Notes: generated from the letters alone by a model not told the origin. A DNA stretch of 64,000 bases from Methanomicrobia archaeon (GCA_030603445.1 JAUVXU010000005.1:40926-104925), one strand, 5' to 3'; counted from the first letter of the stretch, positions 1-7,982 are shown. Translations and numbers: made by a program.

Positions 1-182
1 GTTGCAACTAAAGGCAGCATTGCCATAAATGGGCTTATATGGCCAATATCTTTGTATATGTCACCTTCCATAGTAGCAACCCCTACAGAATCGTATCCTC
101 TGTATTCCAATCGTTTGAGGGCATTTACAGTATCAGTTATAACGAATTTTTCATTGCTTATTTGTCCTACAATTCCGCACAT
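1..182 (-). CDS. glmS: Glutamine-fructose-6-phosphate aminotransferase, N-terminal part (partial)
   Basis: The minus-strand reading frame starts with ATG at 182 and runs off the window edge. It begins MCGIVG and carries ALKRLEYRGYDSVGVA, the hallmark of the class II glutamine amidotransferase domain of GlmS. Cys2 would be the N-terminal nucleophile after removal of the start Met. The enzyme makes glucosamine-6-phosphate from fructose-6-phosphate and glutamine, the first step to UDP-GlcNAc. Only about 60 residues are visible, so another GlmS-like class II amidotransferase cannot be excluded. The gene upstream on the same strand is a GlcNAc-1-phosphate transferase, which fits a shared role in amino-sugar and glycan synthesis. 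Confidence 0.75.
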   Translation of the reverse strand, partial: MCGIVGQISNEKFVITDTVNALKRLEYRGYDSVGVATMEGDIYKDIGHISPFMAMLPLVA

Positions 183-492
183 ATTCGCACCTTAATAAAA
201 CGTATGTTTATGTATCTAAAATATCAATCAAACACTACATATATGTAGATGTAGCTATATTTTAATCTTTTCAGTTGAAACGATTATTTTCATGCATATA
301 TAATTAAACTATTAGGAGTTTAATCTGATTTAAATAAAACAAACGATTCCAAACAGTATATTGTGATATATTATTTAATATTTTTTGAAAAAAATAATAG
401 AACAATTAATAAAAACCACAAACACAAAGATAATTTATATTACTACTTGATACTGGTGCAACGAAATATTAAGGGGGAAAAAACACGCAACG
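183..492 (-). promoter_or_regulatory. Leader region of glmS with a 14-bp palindrome
   Basis: This is a 310-base AT-rich gap without a convincing gene. On the minus strand a TATA-like AAAATATAGC lies at about 254-264. A perfect palindrome CTACATATATGTAG (235-248) sits just downstream of it, where the transcription start would be. That is a common position for archaeal repressor operators. A second TATA-like stretch (TTATATATGC) lies at about 294-305. The role is inferred only. Confidence 0.35.
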
Positions 493-1422
493 TCACATTG
501 CAAATGCCACAATCATGCTCACTATTCCAAAAAGTGCGCCTATACACCATATTATAAATACAAGCTGTGGTTCTTTTAAGTTAAAATGTCCTGTTAATAG
601 ATTAGCCAAAGAATTGTATGGGGGGGGCGTCAGATATCCTGCCTCATCCACTTTCGTAGGCCCAAATTTTACCCCTACAAAACGCACCCTAAACTTCAGG
701 AAAAATTCAAATATCTGTGGAAATAACAATATTATCCCAAAAATTACATGCCCGCTGATTATAGAAGCAGCGCCTATTGCGCCCCCTATAAGGAGCGTTC
801 CAGTATCGCCGGGAAACACCTTGGCCGGATACCGATTGAAATATAAAAATGCAACCAGTGCAAGGCAAAGAGGCGCAGACAATGCCACCAAAGGCGTGCT
901 GTTAATAATAAATCCATCTGCAACAAGAAAAGCTGTTGATATAACTCCTAACCCTATGGCCTCCCCATTGAATCCTTCCAGGATGTTTGTAAGATTTGAT
1001 GCTGCAGTCATTCCAATTAACACTGCGGCAACATATAAGGCCCCATAAGGTATTTCAAAGACTACAAGGTCCAAACTGCCATCCTTTATGTAAAAAAGGG
1101 GCAATGCCGAAAACATAAGCAAAAGTAGCTTTGTACGCTGACGTAATACACGTTTATCATCAATAATTCCAATGAAAAAGACTATGGACAACGAAGTTAA
1201 TGCTACTAGTGCATATGACTTTTGCAGGAGTGCAAATATTGCCAAATAACCACAAGCAATTCCAAGGAAAATTGCAATTCCGCCCATTTCTGGAATCCTT
1301 GGCCTAGAAAGCTTATGCCTGTCTATGCCAACTACTCCCCATTTCTTGAAAAGAGTGATGTGAACGCATGTAGCAACAATCGTTACAATAAAAGATAGTG
1401 CAGATGCCACTGCTATTTCCAT
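493..1422 (-). CDS. UDP-GlcNAc:dolichyl/polyprenyl-phosphate GlcNAc-1-P transferase family (Alg7/AglH/MraY-like)
   Basis: This is a 309-residue polytopic membrane protein with about ten hydrophobic segments. Family motifs are visible: KLSRPRIPEMGG (37-48), the paired aspartates in GIIDDK (D88, D89), NILEGFNG (146-153) and FPGDTGT (203-209). Such enzymes transfer a sugar-1-phosphate from a UDP-sugar to a polyprenyl or dolichyl phosphate at the cytoplasmic face. In archaea this is the first step of N-glycan assembly (AglH type). The spacing of motifs resembles Alg7 more than bacterial MraY, since the archaeon should lack murein. A run of eight C on the coding strand (620-627) encodes part of a PPP motif. 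The frame is intact through it. Confidence 0.85.
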   Translation of the reverse strand: MEIAVASALSFIVTIVATCVHITLFKKWGVVGIDRHKLSRPRIPEMGGIAIFLGIACGYLAIFALLQKSYALVALTSLSIVFFIGIIDDKRVLRQRTKLLLLMFSALPLFYIKDGSLDLVVFEIPYGALYVAAVLIGMTAASNLTNILEGFNGEAIGLGVISTAFLVADGFIINSTPLVALSAPLCLALVAFLYFNRYPAKVFPGDTGTLLIGGAIGAASIISGHVIFGIILLFPQIFEFFLKFRVRFVGVKFGPTKVDEAGYLTPPPYNSLANLLTGHFNLKEPQLVFIIWCIGALFGIVSMIVAFAM

Positions 1423-1536
1423 GTCTTCGCGTATGAAATACGCATATTAATAGTTTACGACATTTTTTTGAGAAATCCCACGAACTTTAGTTGTAAGAGT
1501 ACATCATTTTGGTAAAATATGTGATATGCATAAAAT

Positions 1537-1554
1537 CATGCTTTCATAAGCATG
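1537..1554. repeat. Perfect inverted repeat CATGCTT-TCAT-AAGCATG
   Basis: Seven-base arms separated by four bases lie about 120 bases upstream of the HAD phosphatase gene. The right arm overlaps the ATG of a 30-codon hydrophobic reading frame. It could be an operator or an RNA hairpin over that start. Confidence 0.4.
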
Positions 1555-1644
1555 CTAGGATTCGGTATGATCTATAGCATTTATAGAGGAGAACTTTCTT
1601 TTATCCTAACTGCAATAGGAATCCTTATAGCAGATGTTTTTTAA
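1552..1644 (+). CDS. Possible 30-residue hydrophobic small protein
   Basis: The frame is short and opens at ATG 1552. The peptide starts MLGFGMIYSIYRGEL and ends in a hydrophobic stretch rich in Ile, Leu and Phe, with only two charged residues before the final segment. It ends 25 bases before the HAD phosphatase start, so it could be a leader peptide or small membrane protein in that transcript. There is no clear ribosome binding site, and a chance frame is possible. Confidence 0.25.
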   Translation: MLGFGMIYSIYRGELSFILTAIGILIADVF

Positions 1645-1669
1645 ATATTCAATATGCAGGAGACTCAAT

Positions 1670-2323
1670 ATGGTAAACAGCTATGATACATTCATCTTTG
1701 ATTTAGACGGGACCTTGGTCACATTGGAGATTGACTTTTCGGCCTTAAAGAAAGAACTAGGAGAACTACTCGCATCCTACGGATTTCCTAAAGAGAAAAT
1801 CCTGTGGAAGAAAAGCACCATAGAGTCATTGGAACTATTTAAAAAAGAGATGGAAACACTATCACTTGACAGTAAAACTGCTATGGACAAGGTAAGGTCT
1901 CGCATATATAAATATGAAGTGGAGATGGCATCTAGGACGATGCCAATAGATGGTGCCACTAACATCCTTGAATACTTGAAAAAAAAAGGATACAAGATTG
2001 CAATTGTTACCAGAAATAACAGAAGAGCTGCGAAAATATCAATAAAAAACGCATGCATATCACAATATATTGATGTTGTCGTAGCAAGAGAGGATGTGAC
2101 GAATATGAAACCAGACCCGGAACAGTTCGAGACAGCATTGCAAGCTCTTGGGAGCTTACCCAAAAATTCCGTTGTAGTGGGAGACTTTATTTTTGAGATA
2201 ACAGCAGGAAAGAAGTTGGGATGTTTTACAATAGGTGTGCTTACAGGAAACGGAGATAAAGAATTATTGAAGGGTGCAGATAATATAATTTCCTCTGTTG
2301 CCGAACTTAGAATGCTCTTTTAA
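1670..2323 (+). CDS. HAD-superfamily hydrolase (phosphoglycolate phosphatase-like)
   Basis: The 217-residue protein shows the HAD motifs. Motif I is DLDGT with nucleophile D11 and acid D13. Motif II is the Thr in VTRN, and motif III is the Lys in MKPDP. Motif IV is GDFIFE, where a glutamate replaces the usual second aspartate. A helical cap lies between motifs I and II, as in C1-cap phosphatases. I chose the ATG at 1670 because GGAGA lies about seven bases before it. A longer frame from ATG 1634 lacks such a site and adds residues before the usual N-terminal strand. The substrate is unknown. Confidence 0.8.
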   Translation: MVNSYDTFIFDLDGTLVTLEIDFSALKKELGELLASYGFPKEKILWKKSTIESLELFKKEMETLSLDSKTAMDKVRSRIYKYEVEMASRTMPIDGATNILEYLKKKGYKIAIVTRNNRRAAKISIKNACISQYIDVVVAREDVTNMKPDPEQFETALQALGSLPKNSVVVGDFIFEITAGKKLGCFTIGVLTGNGDKELLKGADNIISSVAELRMLF

Positions 2324-2502
2324 CTTCTGCAAAAATATACAAAACGCATGCCCTAAAAACCTTTATGAAAAAGGAGAAAACCAGTTCATCCACAAAATAG
2401 TGGTAAATATGGGGCTAGTGCCAATCTCATATCACATATTGATAAAATATATCTAATATTTACGCCATATAATCAAACTATAACAAGTTTTTTAAACAAT
2501 AT

Positions 2503-2512
2503 GATATATAAA
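2503..2512 (+). promoter_or_regulatory. TATA box of the aminotransferase gene
   Basis: GATATATAAA lies in the 242-base gap before the aminotransferase. It is followed at 2555-2559 by GGTGA, a ribosome binding site about six bases before the ATG. Confidence 0.45.
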
Positions 2513-2565
2513 TTATAAAAACATTTAAAAAATGTATATTTCATTGCAAAAAAAGGTGACTTGAA

Positions 2566-3618
2566 ATGTCTGTTTATGAACTTATAGATAAGATATCAAA
2601 AATACAAGCTGAAGGCAAGCCCCTAATCAGATTGGATATAGGTCAGCCAGACCTTCCTGTTCCGTTGAAAGTGAAAGAAGCAACTAAACAAGCCATTGAT
2701 GATAATAAAACAGGATACACCCATTCCAAAGGAATACCCCAATTACGCGAAAAGATAGCGAAAAATCATAATGTGCCTGAGGAAAACGTGATAATAACAG
2801 CAGGAGGAAAGTTCCCAATATATGCAGCCTTAGAACAGGTAAAAGGAAATATCACTCTTGTTAGACCATGTTGGGGCGCCTACACTTTGATGCTCAAAAA
2901 GCTATCAAAAACCTATGATACGATAGAAACGACTTTTGAGTCAGGATTCCAAGCAGACCTGCACCAGATTAAAGACACAGAGATGGTTGTTATCAACTAT
3001 CCAAACAATCCAACAGGTGTTGGGATCTCACGAGAAAAACTAAAAGAGCTTGCTGATATGTCAAATGATGCGTCTTTTACAGTATTATCTGATGAAGTGT
3101 ACACAAAGATGACATTCAAAGATGCACCTTCTATCACAGAGTATGATTGTAACTATATCACTATTGGTTCATTCTCAAAGACATTTTCAATGACTGGTTA
3201 TAGGATAGGGTATGCCATAGGAGAACCTAATGTTATCAAGAAGATCCAGGAATTCCAGCAGCTTACCACAACAAGCCCGCCAGAATTTGCCCAATATGCC
3301 GCATTGTTTGCTATGGACATTATAGATGAAACATCGTCGTTTATCAGCCAATTTTACAAAAAACGAAGAGACGAGGCACTAGGCCTGCTCAATGATTCAG
3401 GATTTGAAGTAGTTCCGTCAGATGGAACATTCTATCTTTTCCCCCGTTTCAAGGGAAATGCTGATGAGTTTGCCATGAAACTTCTCGATATGGGCGTTTC
3501 GGTCCTTCCTGGGTCCCCATTCGGCCCATATGAGAATCATTTCAGGATATCGCTCGTATCAGAGGAGATGGAAAAAGCAGTTGGCAAGATGGAAAAAGTC
3601 AGGAAAATGTTAGAATAG
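2566..3618 (+). CDS. PLP-dependent class I/II aminotransferase (aspartate aminotransferase-like)
   Basis: The protein has 350 residues, somewhat short for fold-type I aminotransferases (usually 370-400). The N-terminus has DIGQPDLPVP, the substrate-binding start of the AspC/AlaT group. NYPNNPTG holds the conserved Asn that contacts PLP. SDEVY carries the Asp for the pyridine nitrogen, and GSFSKTFSMTGYRIGY holds the Schiff-base lysine. A C-terminal FRISL supplies the carboxylate-binding Arg. The amino donor cannot be told from sequence. It stands alone with its own promoter. The histidinol-phosphate aminotransferase of the window is a separate gene (hisC). Confidence 0.85.
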   Translation: MSVYELIDKISKIQAEGKPLIRLDIGQPDLPVPLKVKEATKQAIDDNKTGYTHSKGIPQLREKIAKNHNVPEENVIITAGGKFPIYAALEQVKGNITLVRPCWGAYTLMLKKLSKTYDTIETTFESGFQADLHQIKDTEMVVINYPNNPTGVGISREKLKELADMSNDASFTVLSDEVYTKMTFKDAPSITEYDCNYITIGSFSKTFSMTGYRIGYAIGEPNVIKKIQEFQQLTTTSPPEFAQYAALFAMDIIDETSSFISQFYKKRRDEALGLLNDSGFEVVPSDGTFYLFPRFKGNADEFAMKLLDMGVSVLPGSPFGPYENHFRISLVSEEMEKAVGKMEKVRKMLE

Positions 3619-3651
3619 CAACTTTTTCTGCCCCTTCTGCTTTTCTTTCTT

Positions 3652-3695
3652 TAGATTTTTTACAAATCTATATTTACCCTATTTTTTTCTACAAT
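3652..3695 (+). terminator. Hairpin and T-rich tracts between convergent genes
   Basis: TAGATTT (3652-3658) and AAATCTA (3664-3670) form a seven-base stem with a five-base loop. T-rich tracts lie before and after, including T7 at about 3684-3690. This is a plausible terminator for the aminotransferase gene and, on the other strand, for the redox cluster ending at 3724. Confidence 0.4.
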
Positions 3696-3723
3696 TGGGA
3701 AAAAAGGCATAAAATAGATCTTA

Positions 3724-4836
3724 CTAAAGGCTATCCAACAGATGCATCAAGATTATCCTACATTCTCGAACTTCATCTAACTTATGATCTAGTATTCCCT
3801 CTTTTATCAAGGATTCCTCAAGCACGTCAAATTCACGTTTCAGGGAAAAGTAATCCTCGGGAGAAGCATTTGCAAGTTTCAAGAAGAAGAGCTCAAGTTC
3901 TTTTTCTATGCTCTTGTTTTCAGTGATATGTGATGAAAATGATGTATGGTGTACTTCCTTAGAAGATGCATCCTCTTTAATAGATTTTTCCTCTATACGC
4001 GATGAAAATGCTTGTTCCACTAAAATGCCCTCGTCTGTTTTAGTCCGGAGATAGTAATACTTTCCCACAAGAATTATAGTGAAAATAGATAAGAGAATAT
4101 AAAATCCATTATGAATTCCCCAATGCAGTTCCATATATGGGCCAACATAATAACAACCCGTAGCAACAATTATCCAACCTATAATCTTGCCAAGATATGT
4201 CCATGACGAAGTTAAGGCTTTTCCAAACATCCTGGCCTTAGTCATGCTAACATATAACAAAATTGCAAAGATTATAACTGGAACATTTACCCCTATCCCA
4301 AAAATAATTGGGAAAACTATACCGCTTGATGATGAGATGGCAAGCGGCATTAAAAGACCAAAGAACAGCATCCCGGAATATGGACAAAAAGCAAATGCGA
4401 ATAACATTCCTAAAAGCAATGCGCCAATACCGCCCTTCGAAGAAAGCGATGCAGAAAACCTTTGTGTAAGGTTACTGCCAAATGATATGTCAAACTCAAA
4501 TAACCCGGCAAACCACAAACCTATAAATATCAGCACCGGCCCAATTACCATATTTCCATATGTCTGTGTATCGCGGGCAAAAGACCCCACTACCTGCCCC
4601 GCAGATATCATTATTGCGCCAATCACAAAATAAGTCACAATTCTTCCTATGCTAAATAGAAAACCTGCATAAAGTGCCTTGGATGGATTATTGGCATCAT
4701 GGGCAATATAACTTATTGCTGCTACGTTCGCAGCAAATGTACATGGACTAATAGCAGTGGCTAGCCCTATGAAGAATGATGATATAAACGGCATATTAGT
4801 ATTGTTTGCAATTTGTTCAATGAATTCTGGTATCAC
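3724..4836 (-). CDS. CcdA/DsbD-type membrane thiol transporter, ArsG-like
   Basis: A 370-residue protein with six or more membrane segments in residues 15-265 and a polar, charged tail of about 100 residues. Two segments carry conserved cysteines, in AISPCTF (near residue 32) and FAFCPYSG (near 150). This is the arrangement by which CcdA/DsbD proteins pass reducing power across the membrane. The SPCTFAAN and CPYSGMLFFG pattern and the adjoining ArsF-like genes point to the ArsG branch (aminobenzylarsenical efflux permease type). The start is GTG at 4836, overlapping the TGA of the gene before it (GTGA), with GAGGA upstream. This indicates translational coupling. It is the last gene of the cluster. 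Confidence 0.75.
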   Translation of the reverse strand: MIPEFIEQIANNTNMPFISSFFIGLATAISPCTFAANVAAISYIAHDANNPSKALYAGFLFSIGRIVTYFVIGAIMISAGQVVGSFARDTQTYGNMVIGPVLIFIGLWFAGLFEFDISFGSNLTQRFSASLSSKGGIGALLLGMLFAFAFCPYSGMLFFGLLMPLAISSSSGIVFPIIFGIGVNVPVIIFAILLYVSMTKARMFGKALTSSWTYLGKIIGWIIVATGCYYVGPYMELHWGIHNGFYILLSIFTIILVGKYYYLRTKTDEGILVEQAFSSRIEEKSIKEDASSKEVHHTSFSSHITENKSIEKELELFFLKLANASPEDYFSLKREFDVLEESLIKEGILDHKLDEVRECRIILMHLLDSL

Positions 4837-5546
4837 AGCAATTCCTCTAGGTAATTTTTGAAGTATTCTGTATAACTTTGTTTACTAGAAACACGCCTGA
4901 ACAGATTATACGTGGGATTATGAACTATTGTATCATCAGGGAATATTTCTAGTACAAATACTGATGAGCCATAAACGTTGAGCTCGTTGACTATAGTACT
5001 GTTTTTTGGATCCTCATAATTTAGGCTGTCATATGTTATTGTGCCATTGGAGAATTCGTCAGGAAAATAGGTGATAATAGTATAATATGCATATTCCCCT
5101 GCAAGTATACAAGAAGTGCACTGATGTGTTGCATGGAAATGATACACTTTTATAATTTTACTAGGTGTTGTTGTCGTTGGTGGAAGTGTTGTTGTGGGTG
5201 CTAGAGTAGTTGTAGGCACTGGGGTCGTGGTTGGTGGAGGTAATGTTGTAGGTGCGGGAGTTGTAGTTGGTGGAAGTGTGGTAGGTGCCAGAGTAGTTGT
5301 AGGTACTGGTGTTGTAGTTGGCGGGGGTAATGTAATATCTGGTTCACTTGAACCTGTGTTTGCAATTAAAGAGTATGATACAAAGGCGATTACAATTATC
5401 CCAAGGATTAAGAGGATGCCTCGTGAACTCACAGACCTATTATTTTTTAGAACATTTTCTTTATCAGTAGAACTAATCTTGTGGTGAGGAATAAAATCAT
5501 CCTCTTTGTAAATGCCCCTACCAGGAATTCCCTTATCACTATCCAT
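4833..5546 (-). CDS. Membrane-anchored ArsF-like thioredoxin-fold protein with Thr/Pro-rich linker
   Basis: The protein has 237 residues. A cytoplasmic N-terminus of about 40 residues is followed by one membrane anchor (about 43-63), a Thr/Pro-rich repeat linker (about 72-131), and an outer domain (132-237) with the motif HQCTSC. The domain resembles proteins annotated as nitrophenyl compound nitroreductase subunit ArsF, with the pattern VYHFH...C-x2-C...Y. The linker is probably O-glycosylated and lifts the redox domain off the membrane. The gene overlaps the CcdA/ArsG-like gene by four bases, so the two likely form an electron relay in which CcdA-like cysteines reduce this CxxC. The substrate is unknown. 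Confidence 0.65.
   Translation of the reverse strand: MDSDKGIPGRGIYKEDDFIPHHKISSTDKENVLKNNRSVSSRGILLILGIIVIAFVSYSLIANTGSSEPDITLPPPTTTPVPTTTLAPTTLPPTTTPAPTTLPPPTTTPVPTTTLAPTTTLPPTTTTPSKIIKVYHFHATHQCTSCILAGEYAYYTIITYFPDEFSNGTITYDSLNYEDPKNSTIVNELNVYGSSVFVLEIFPDDTIVHNPTYNLFRRVSSKQSYTEYFKNYLEELL
5162..5340 (-). repeat. 87-bp tandem-like coding repeat (Thr/Pro linker)
   Basis: Two near-identical stretches, beginning at about 5197 and 5284, are 87 bases apart (29 codons). Each encodes a peptide starting PPPTTTPVPTTTLAPTT, and shorter degenerate units fill the space between. The repeat is in frame inside the ArsF-like gene and may vary in copy number. Confidence 0.75.
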
Positions 5547-5554
5547 TATGCCAC

Positions 5555-6022
5555 TTATCCTAACAAAACTAATTTTTCGTCAAGCAAATCTCTAAAATAG
5601 TTTAGAAATACGCCTTTATCATCAGAATACTCCCACGATTTTTTCACTTCTTCGATATGCTGCTTTCCACCATAAATCACATTCAAATACAAAGAGGTAT
5701 AGCAGGAATTATAAATCTTAGAAACATCATCTGTTGATTTATCATCAAGATTATACGAAGCATATGTTATTTTCTCTGACTTGAGCTCATCTTCAAAATA
5801 GAAAAATATCGTTTCGTATGTCCATTTTTCTATATTATAGCATGCTTCACAACGTTTTGTTTCATGAAAATATGCTATATCTATCCTTTTTATGGAAGAA
5901 TCTACAGTTGGGGGTGGCTTTGTATCGTTTGAAGATACTATGCACATACTAACTGAAGTTGCCATAAGGACCAGTGCTATCACAAATATTGTGAATTGTT
6001 TATTAAATTGTTTAAATATCAT
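5555..6022 (-). CDS. Second membrane-anchored ArsF-like thioredoxin-fold protein
   Basis: From ATG 6022 the protein has 155 residues: one N-terminal hydrophobic anchor, then a domain with AYFHETKRCEAC, a CxxC in the same context as in the neighbouring ArsF-like protein. It lacks the long Thr/Pro linker. A TTG at 6061 would extend it by 13 residues but would overlap the preceding gene by 17 bases and put polar residues before the anchor, so ATG 6022 is preferred. The two ArsF-like genes are eight bases apart and are probably diverged duplicates working with the same CcdA/ArsG-like permease. Confidence 0.6.
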   Translation of the reverse strand: MIFKQFNKQFTIFVIALVLMATSVSMCIVSSNDTKPPPTVDSSIKRIDIAYFHETKRCEACYNIEKWTYETIFFYFEDELKSEKITYASYNLDDKSTDDVSKIYNSCYTSLYLNVIYGGKQHIEEVKKSWEYSDDKGVFLNYFRDLLDEKLVLLG

Positions 6023-6044
6023 GTAAAAACCAAAAAAGGGAGAG

Positions 6045-6293
6045 TTACATTCTTTCCTCAACCATTTTTTTCAGATTTTCAAACGTTGGGACTTGGCCTG
6101 TCGCAAGAATCTCACCTTTAAATACAATTGCAGGCGTCATCATAACGCCATATTTATCTGCTTCTTCGGAAAATATATTGTATTTAGCCATGTTGATGCC
6201 TAATGTTCCTGCGACCATCTGGGCCATTTCTGCTGTTTTTTTGCACCTAACACAAGGAGGTTCCGGTCCAAATACTTTTATTTCTTCTACCAT
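6045..6293 (-). CDS. Small thioredoxin-like redox protein 1 (CxxC)
   Basis: An 82-residue protein, the size of the redox-active disulfide (TM0996/ArsE-like) thioredoxin family. EPPCVRC near the N-terminus supplies the CxxC pair. MTPAIVFKGE gives the cis-proline loop typical of the thioredoxin fold. There is no signal peptide, so it is cytoplasmic. GAGGTG lies seven bases before the ATG at 6293. It is one of three tandem paralogues and may carry electrons to the membrane permease or to a reductase. Confidence 0.7.
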   Translation of the reverse strand: MVEEIKVFGPEPPCVRCKKTAEMAQMVAGTLGINMAKYNIFSEEADKYGVMMTPAIVFKGEILATGQVPTFENLKKMVEERM

Positions 6294-6311
6294 TTTTTCA
6301 CCTCATATAAC

Positions 6312-6566
6312 CTATAAGCCTGCTTCGAAAAATGCGTTGCGCAATGATTGTTCACTGGGGCATACTCCAATGATCCGAATGTCCTTATCTATGATTATTG
6401 CCGGTGTTGTTTCAAGACCGTACTCCTTAGTTTTTTCATTTACTCCCTTGTAGATAATGAACTCTGCCTTTCCATCGTAGTCTCCCTTGACCTTATCTAT
6501 TAGCTTTAGCATCATTCTCCCGCCTGAACACGGCGGTTCAGAGGCAAATATCTCAACTTTTATCAT
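6312..6566 (-). CDS. Small thioredoxin-like protein 2 with altered active site (CSGG)
   Basis: An 84-residue paralogue of its neighbours, with the cis-proline loop TTPAIIIDKD conserved. The active-site motif reads PPCSGG, so the second cysteine is missing. Another cysteine occurs in GVCPS, after the second strand pair, and is shared with paralogue 3. A single-cysteine site points to mixed-disulfide chemistry, metal or arsenic binding, or partial loss of function. The start overlaps the preceding gene by 14 bases and has GGGGGT just upstream. Confidence 0.65.
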   Translation of the reverse strand: MIKVEIFASEPPCSGGRMMLKLIDKVKGDYDGKAEFIIYKGVNEKTKEYGLETTPAIIIDKDIRIIGVCPSEQSLRNAFFEAGL

Positions 6567-6828
6567 TTTTTACCCCCATTTCCATCAAAGCTGCAGCTAT
6601 TGTGTCATAACTTGGACACAGCCCCATCATTTCAATCCGCCCTTCCTCTATTATTGTTGCAGGTACGTACGTAATCTTATATTGCACAAATTCATCACAC
6701 ATGCCTATGTGTTTTATCACTTTTACTTCTGGGAAGTTCTCCTGTACCTTATCCGCCAGTTCTAAAAGAGCCACACATCCTGCACAGGGGGGTTCAGCCG
6801 TAAACACTTCGAGTTTTACCAATTTCAT
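6553..6828 (-). CDS. Small thioredoxin-like redox protein 3 (CxxC)
   Basis: A 91-residue protein with EPPCAGC at the N-terminus, the cis-proline segment YVPATIIEEG, and extra cysteines in GMCDE and GLCPS. It is the most upstream of the three small redox genes. AAGGAG lies five bases before the ATG at 6828. The repeated EPPC-x2-C context in all three shows tandem duplication within the cluster. Confidence 0.7.
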   Translation of the reverse strand: MKLVKLEVFTAEPPCAGCVALLELADKVQENFPEVKVIKHIGMCDEFVQYKITYVPATIIEEGRIEMMGLCPSYDTIAAALMEMGVKNDKS

Positions 6829-6860
6829 GCATCTCCTTTTTGTATTATATTAACAGATTA

Positions 6861-6878
6861 TAATACTCTTAAGTATTA
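6861..6878. promoter_or_regulatory. Inverted repeat before the small redox genes
   Basis: TAATACT and AGTATTA, separated by four bases, lie between the ArsP-type permease gene and the first small redox gene, 33 bases upstream of its ATG. It could be an internal operator or a processing hairpin. Confidence 0.35.
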
Positions 6879-6904
6879 ATATGTTTCTCCTTATATTATC
6901 TATT

Positions 6905-7942
6905 TTAAAGTGCTCCATAGACTAAGCCTGAAGTTGTTGCAAATACGACAACAAGCGTCACATAGACAATTGTTTTTTTTGTGCCCATTACCTGCCTTAT
7001 AGCAAGCATATTTGGCAATGACAATGCAGGTCCGGCTAGCAATAATGCCAGTTCTGGGCCCTTGTTCATCCCGAGGCTAGTAAGAGATTCTACGATCGGG
7101 ACCTCTGTTAACGTAGCAAAATACATAAATGCCCCAACAATAGAAGCAGTGAGGTTTGAAATCAAAGAGTTCGAACCAACATAGCGTGCAACGTACTCTG
7201 GCGGCATGAATTCCTTGATAAGGCCTGCTGTAAAAACCCCGATTAAAAGTAAGGGAAATATCATCTTAAATAGAGAAAATGTTTCTTCTCCCCACTGCTT
7301 AGATTCCTCCTTGCTAAGCCAAAAGTATGTGATGAGCGCTATTATAGAAACAAGCGCCAGTACAATTGGTATTTTAAAATTATTAGATATGGCAGCTGTT
7401 CCAACTAATAGCACAAATACTAAGTTAACAAACAATAGGACTGCCTTTTTTTCTGTTATGCCTCCAGAAGATGCAATCTTAGGTGTGTTTTTTTCCACCT
7501 CATCCTTTTTTTCAAAAATAAATTCCATGATGAGCCCAATTATTATTGCCATTCCTATAGCAGCTACTGCACGTGCCAATCCAATATTATATCCCAAAAC
7601 TTTTGCAGTAAGTGATATTGCCAGGATGTTTATTGCAGGCCCAGAGTAAAGGAATGTTGTTGCTGGACCAATTCCTGCGCCACGCTTAGAAATGCCTGCA
7701 AAAAGTGGTATTACGGTGCATGAGCAGGCTGCAAGTATGCAGCCAGATATTGAGGAGACCCCATATGATATGTATCTTTTTGTGCCATATCCGAAATATT
7801 TCATCACAGCCTGTTTAGATATAAAAACAGCAATAGCGCCTGCTATAAAAAAAGCGGGGACAAGGCAAGTAAGCGTATGTGCAGATAGGTATTCTATAAG
7901 TTCATTTATACCAGATTCTACTCCACGATAAAGGTAGTCCAT
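6905..7942 (-). CDS. Permease of the ArsP/YraQ (DUF318) family
   Basis: A 345-residue membrane protein with eight or so hydrophobic segments in two halves, split by a charged loop near 145-160. The first half has the cysteine-bearing SGCILAACSCTVIPLFAG (C68, C73, C75), the second a matching EVPIVESL segment. This is the pattern of ArsP, which exports trivalent organoarsenicals, and of related permeases of unknown cargo. The gene follows an ArsR-type regulator and precedes a set of thiol redox proteins, which supports detoxification of thiol-binding compounds. GGAGA precedes the ATG at 7942. Substrate specificity is inferred only. Confidence 0.8.
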   Translation of the reverse strand: MDYLYRGVESGINELIEYLSAHTLTCLVPAFFIAGAIAVFISKQAVMKYFGYGTKRYISYGVSSISGCILAACSCTVIPLFAGISKRGAGIGPATTFLYSGPAINILAISLTAKVLGYNIGLARAVAAIGMAIIIGLIMEFIFEKKDEVEKNTPKIASSGGITEKKAVLLFVNLVFVLLVGTAAISNNFKIPIVLALVSIIALITYFWLSKEESKQWGEETFSLFKMIFPLLLIGVFTAGLIKEFMPPEYVARYVGSNSLISNLTASIVGAFMYFATLTEVPIVESLTSLGMNKGPELALLLAGPALSLPNMLAIRQVMGTKKTIVYVTLVVVFATTSGLVYGAL

Positions 7943-7960
7943 TCAACTGTCTCCTAAGGA

Positions 7961-7982
7961 TATATAAGTAATTAGTTATATA
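7961..7982. promoter_or_regulatory. 22-bp imperfect palindrome, candidate ArsR operator
   Basis: The outer arms TATATAA and TTATATA flank a nearly symmetric centre, with a mismatch only at one base pair per arm. It lies just upstream of the permease ATG. Its right half, ATTAGTTATATA (7971-7982), recurs exactly in front of the regulator gene at 8374-8385. Confidence 0.5.

Noticed and set aside
39..248. Plus-strand frame of 69 residues at the window start
   Set aside because: It is antisense to the glmS start, which has a clear MCGIVG N-terminus.
363..557. Plus-strand 64-residue frame before the GlcNAc-1-P transferase stop
   Set aside because: Lys/Asn/Tyr-rich translation of AT-rich spacer running into the real gene on the other strand. 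No ribosome site.
620..627. G8 tract inside the GlcNAc-1-P transferase gene as a frameshift
   Set aside because: The reading frame is continuous through it, and the encoded TPPPY suits the family C-terminus.
5161..5340. CRISPR array
   Set aside because: The repeats are in-frame coding units without unique spacers. No cas genes in the window.
5194..5487. Plus-strand Val/Gly-rich frame
   Set aside because: It is the antisense of the Thr/Pro repeat in the ArsF-like gene. Such repeats leave all frames open.
6487..6765. Plus-strand frame over the small redox genes
   Set aside because: Antisense to two genes with clear thioredoxin motifs. His/Tyr-rich composition is typical of a shadow.
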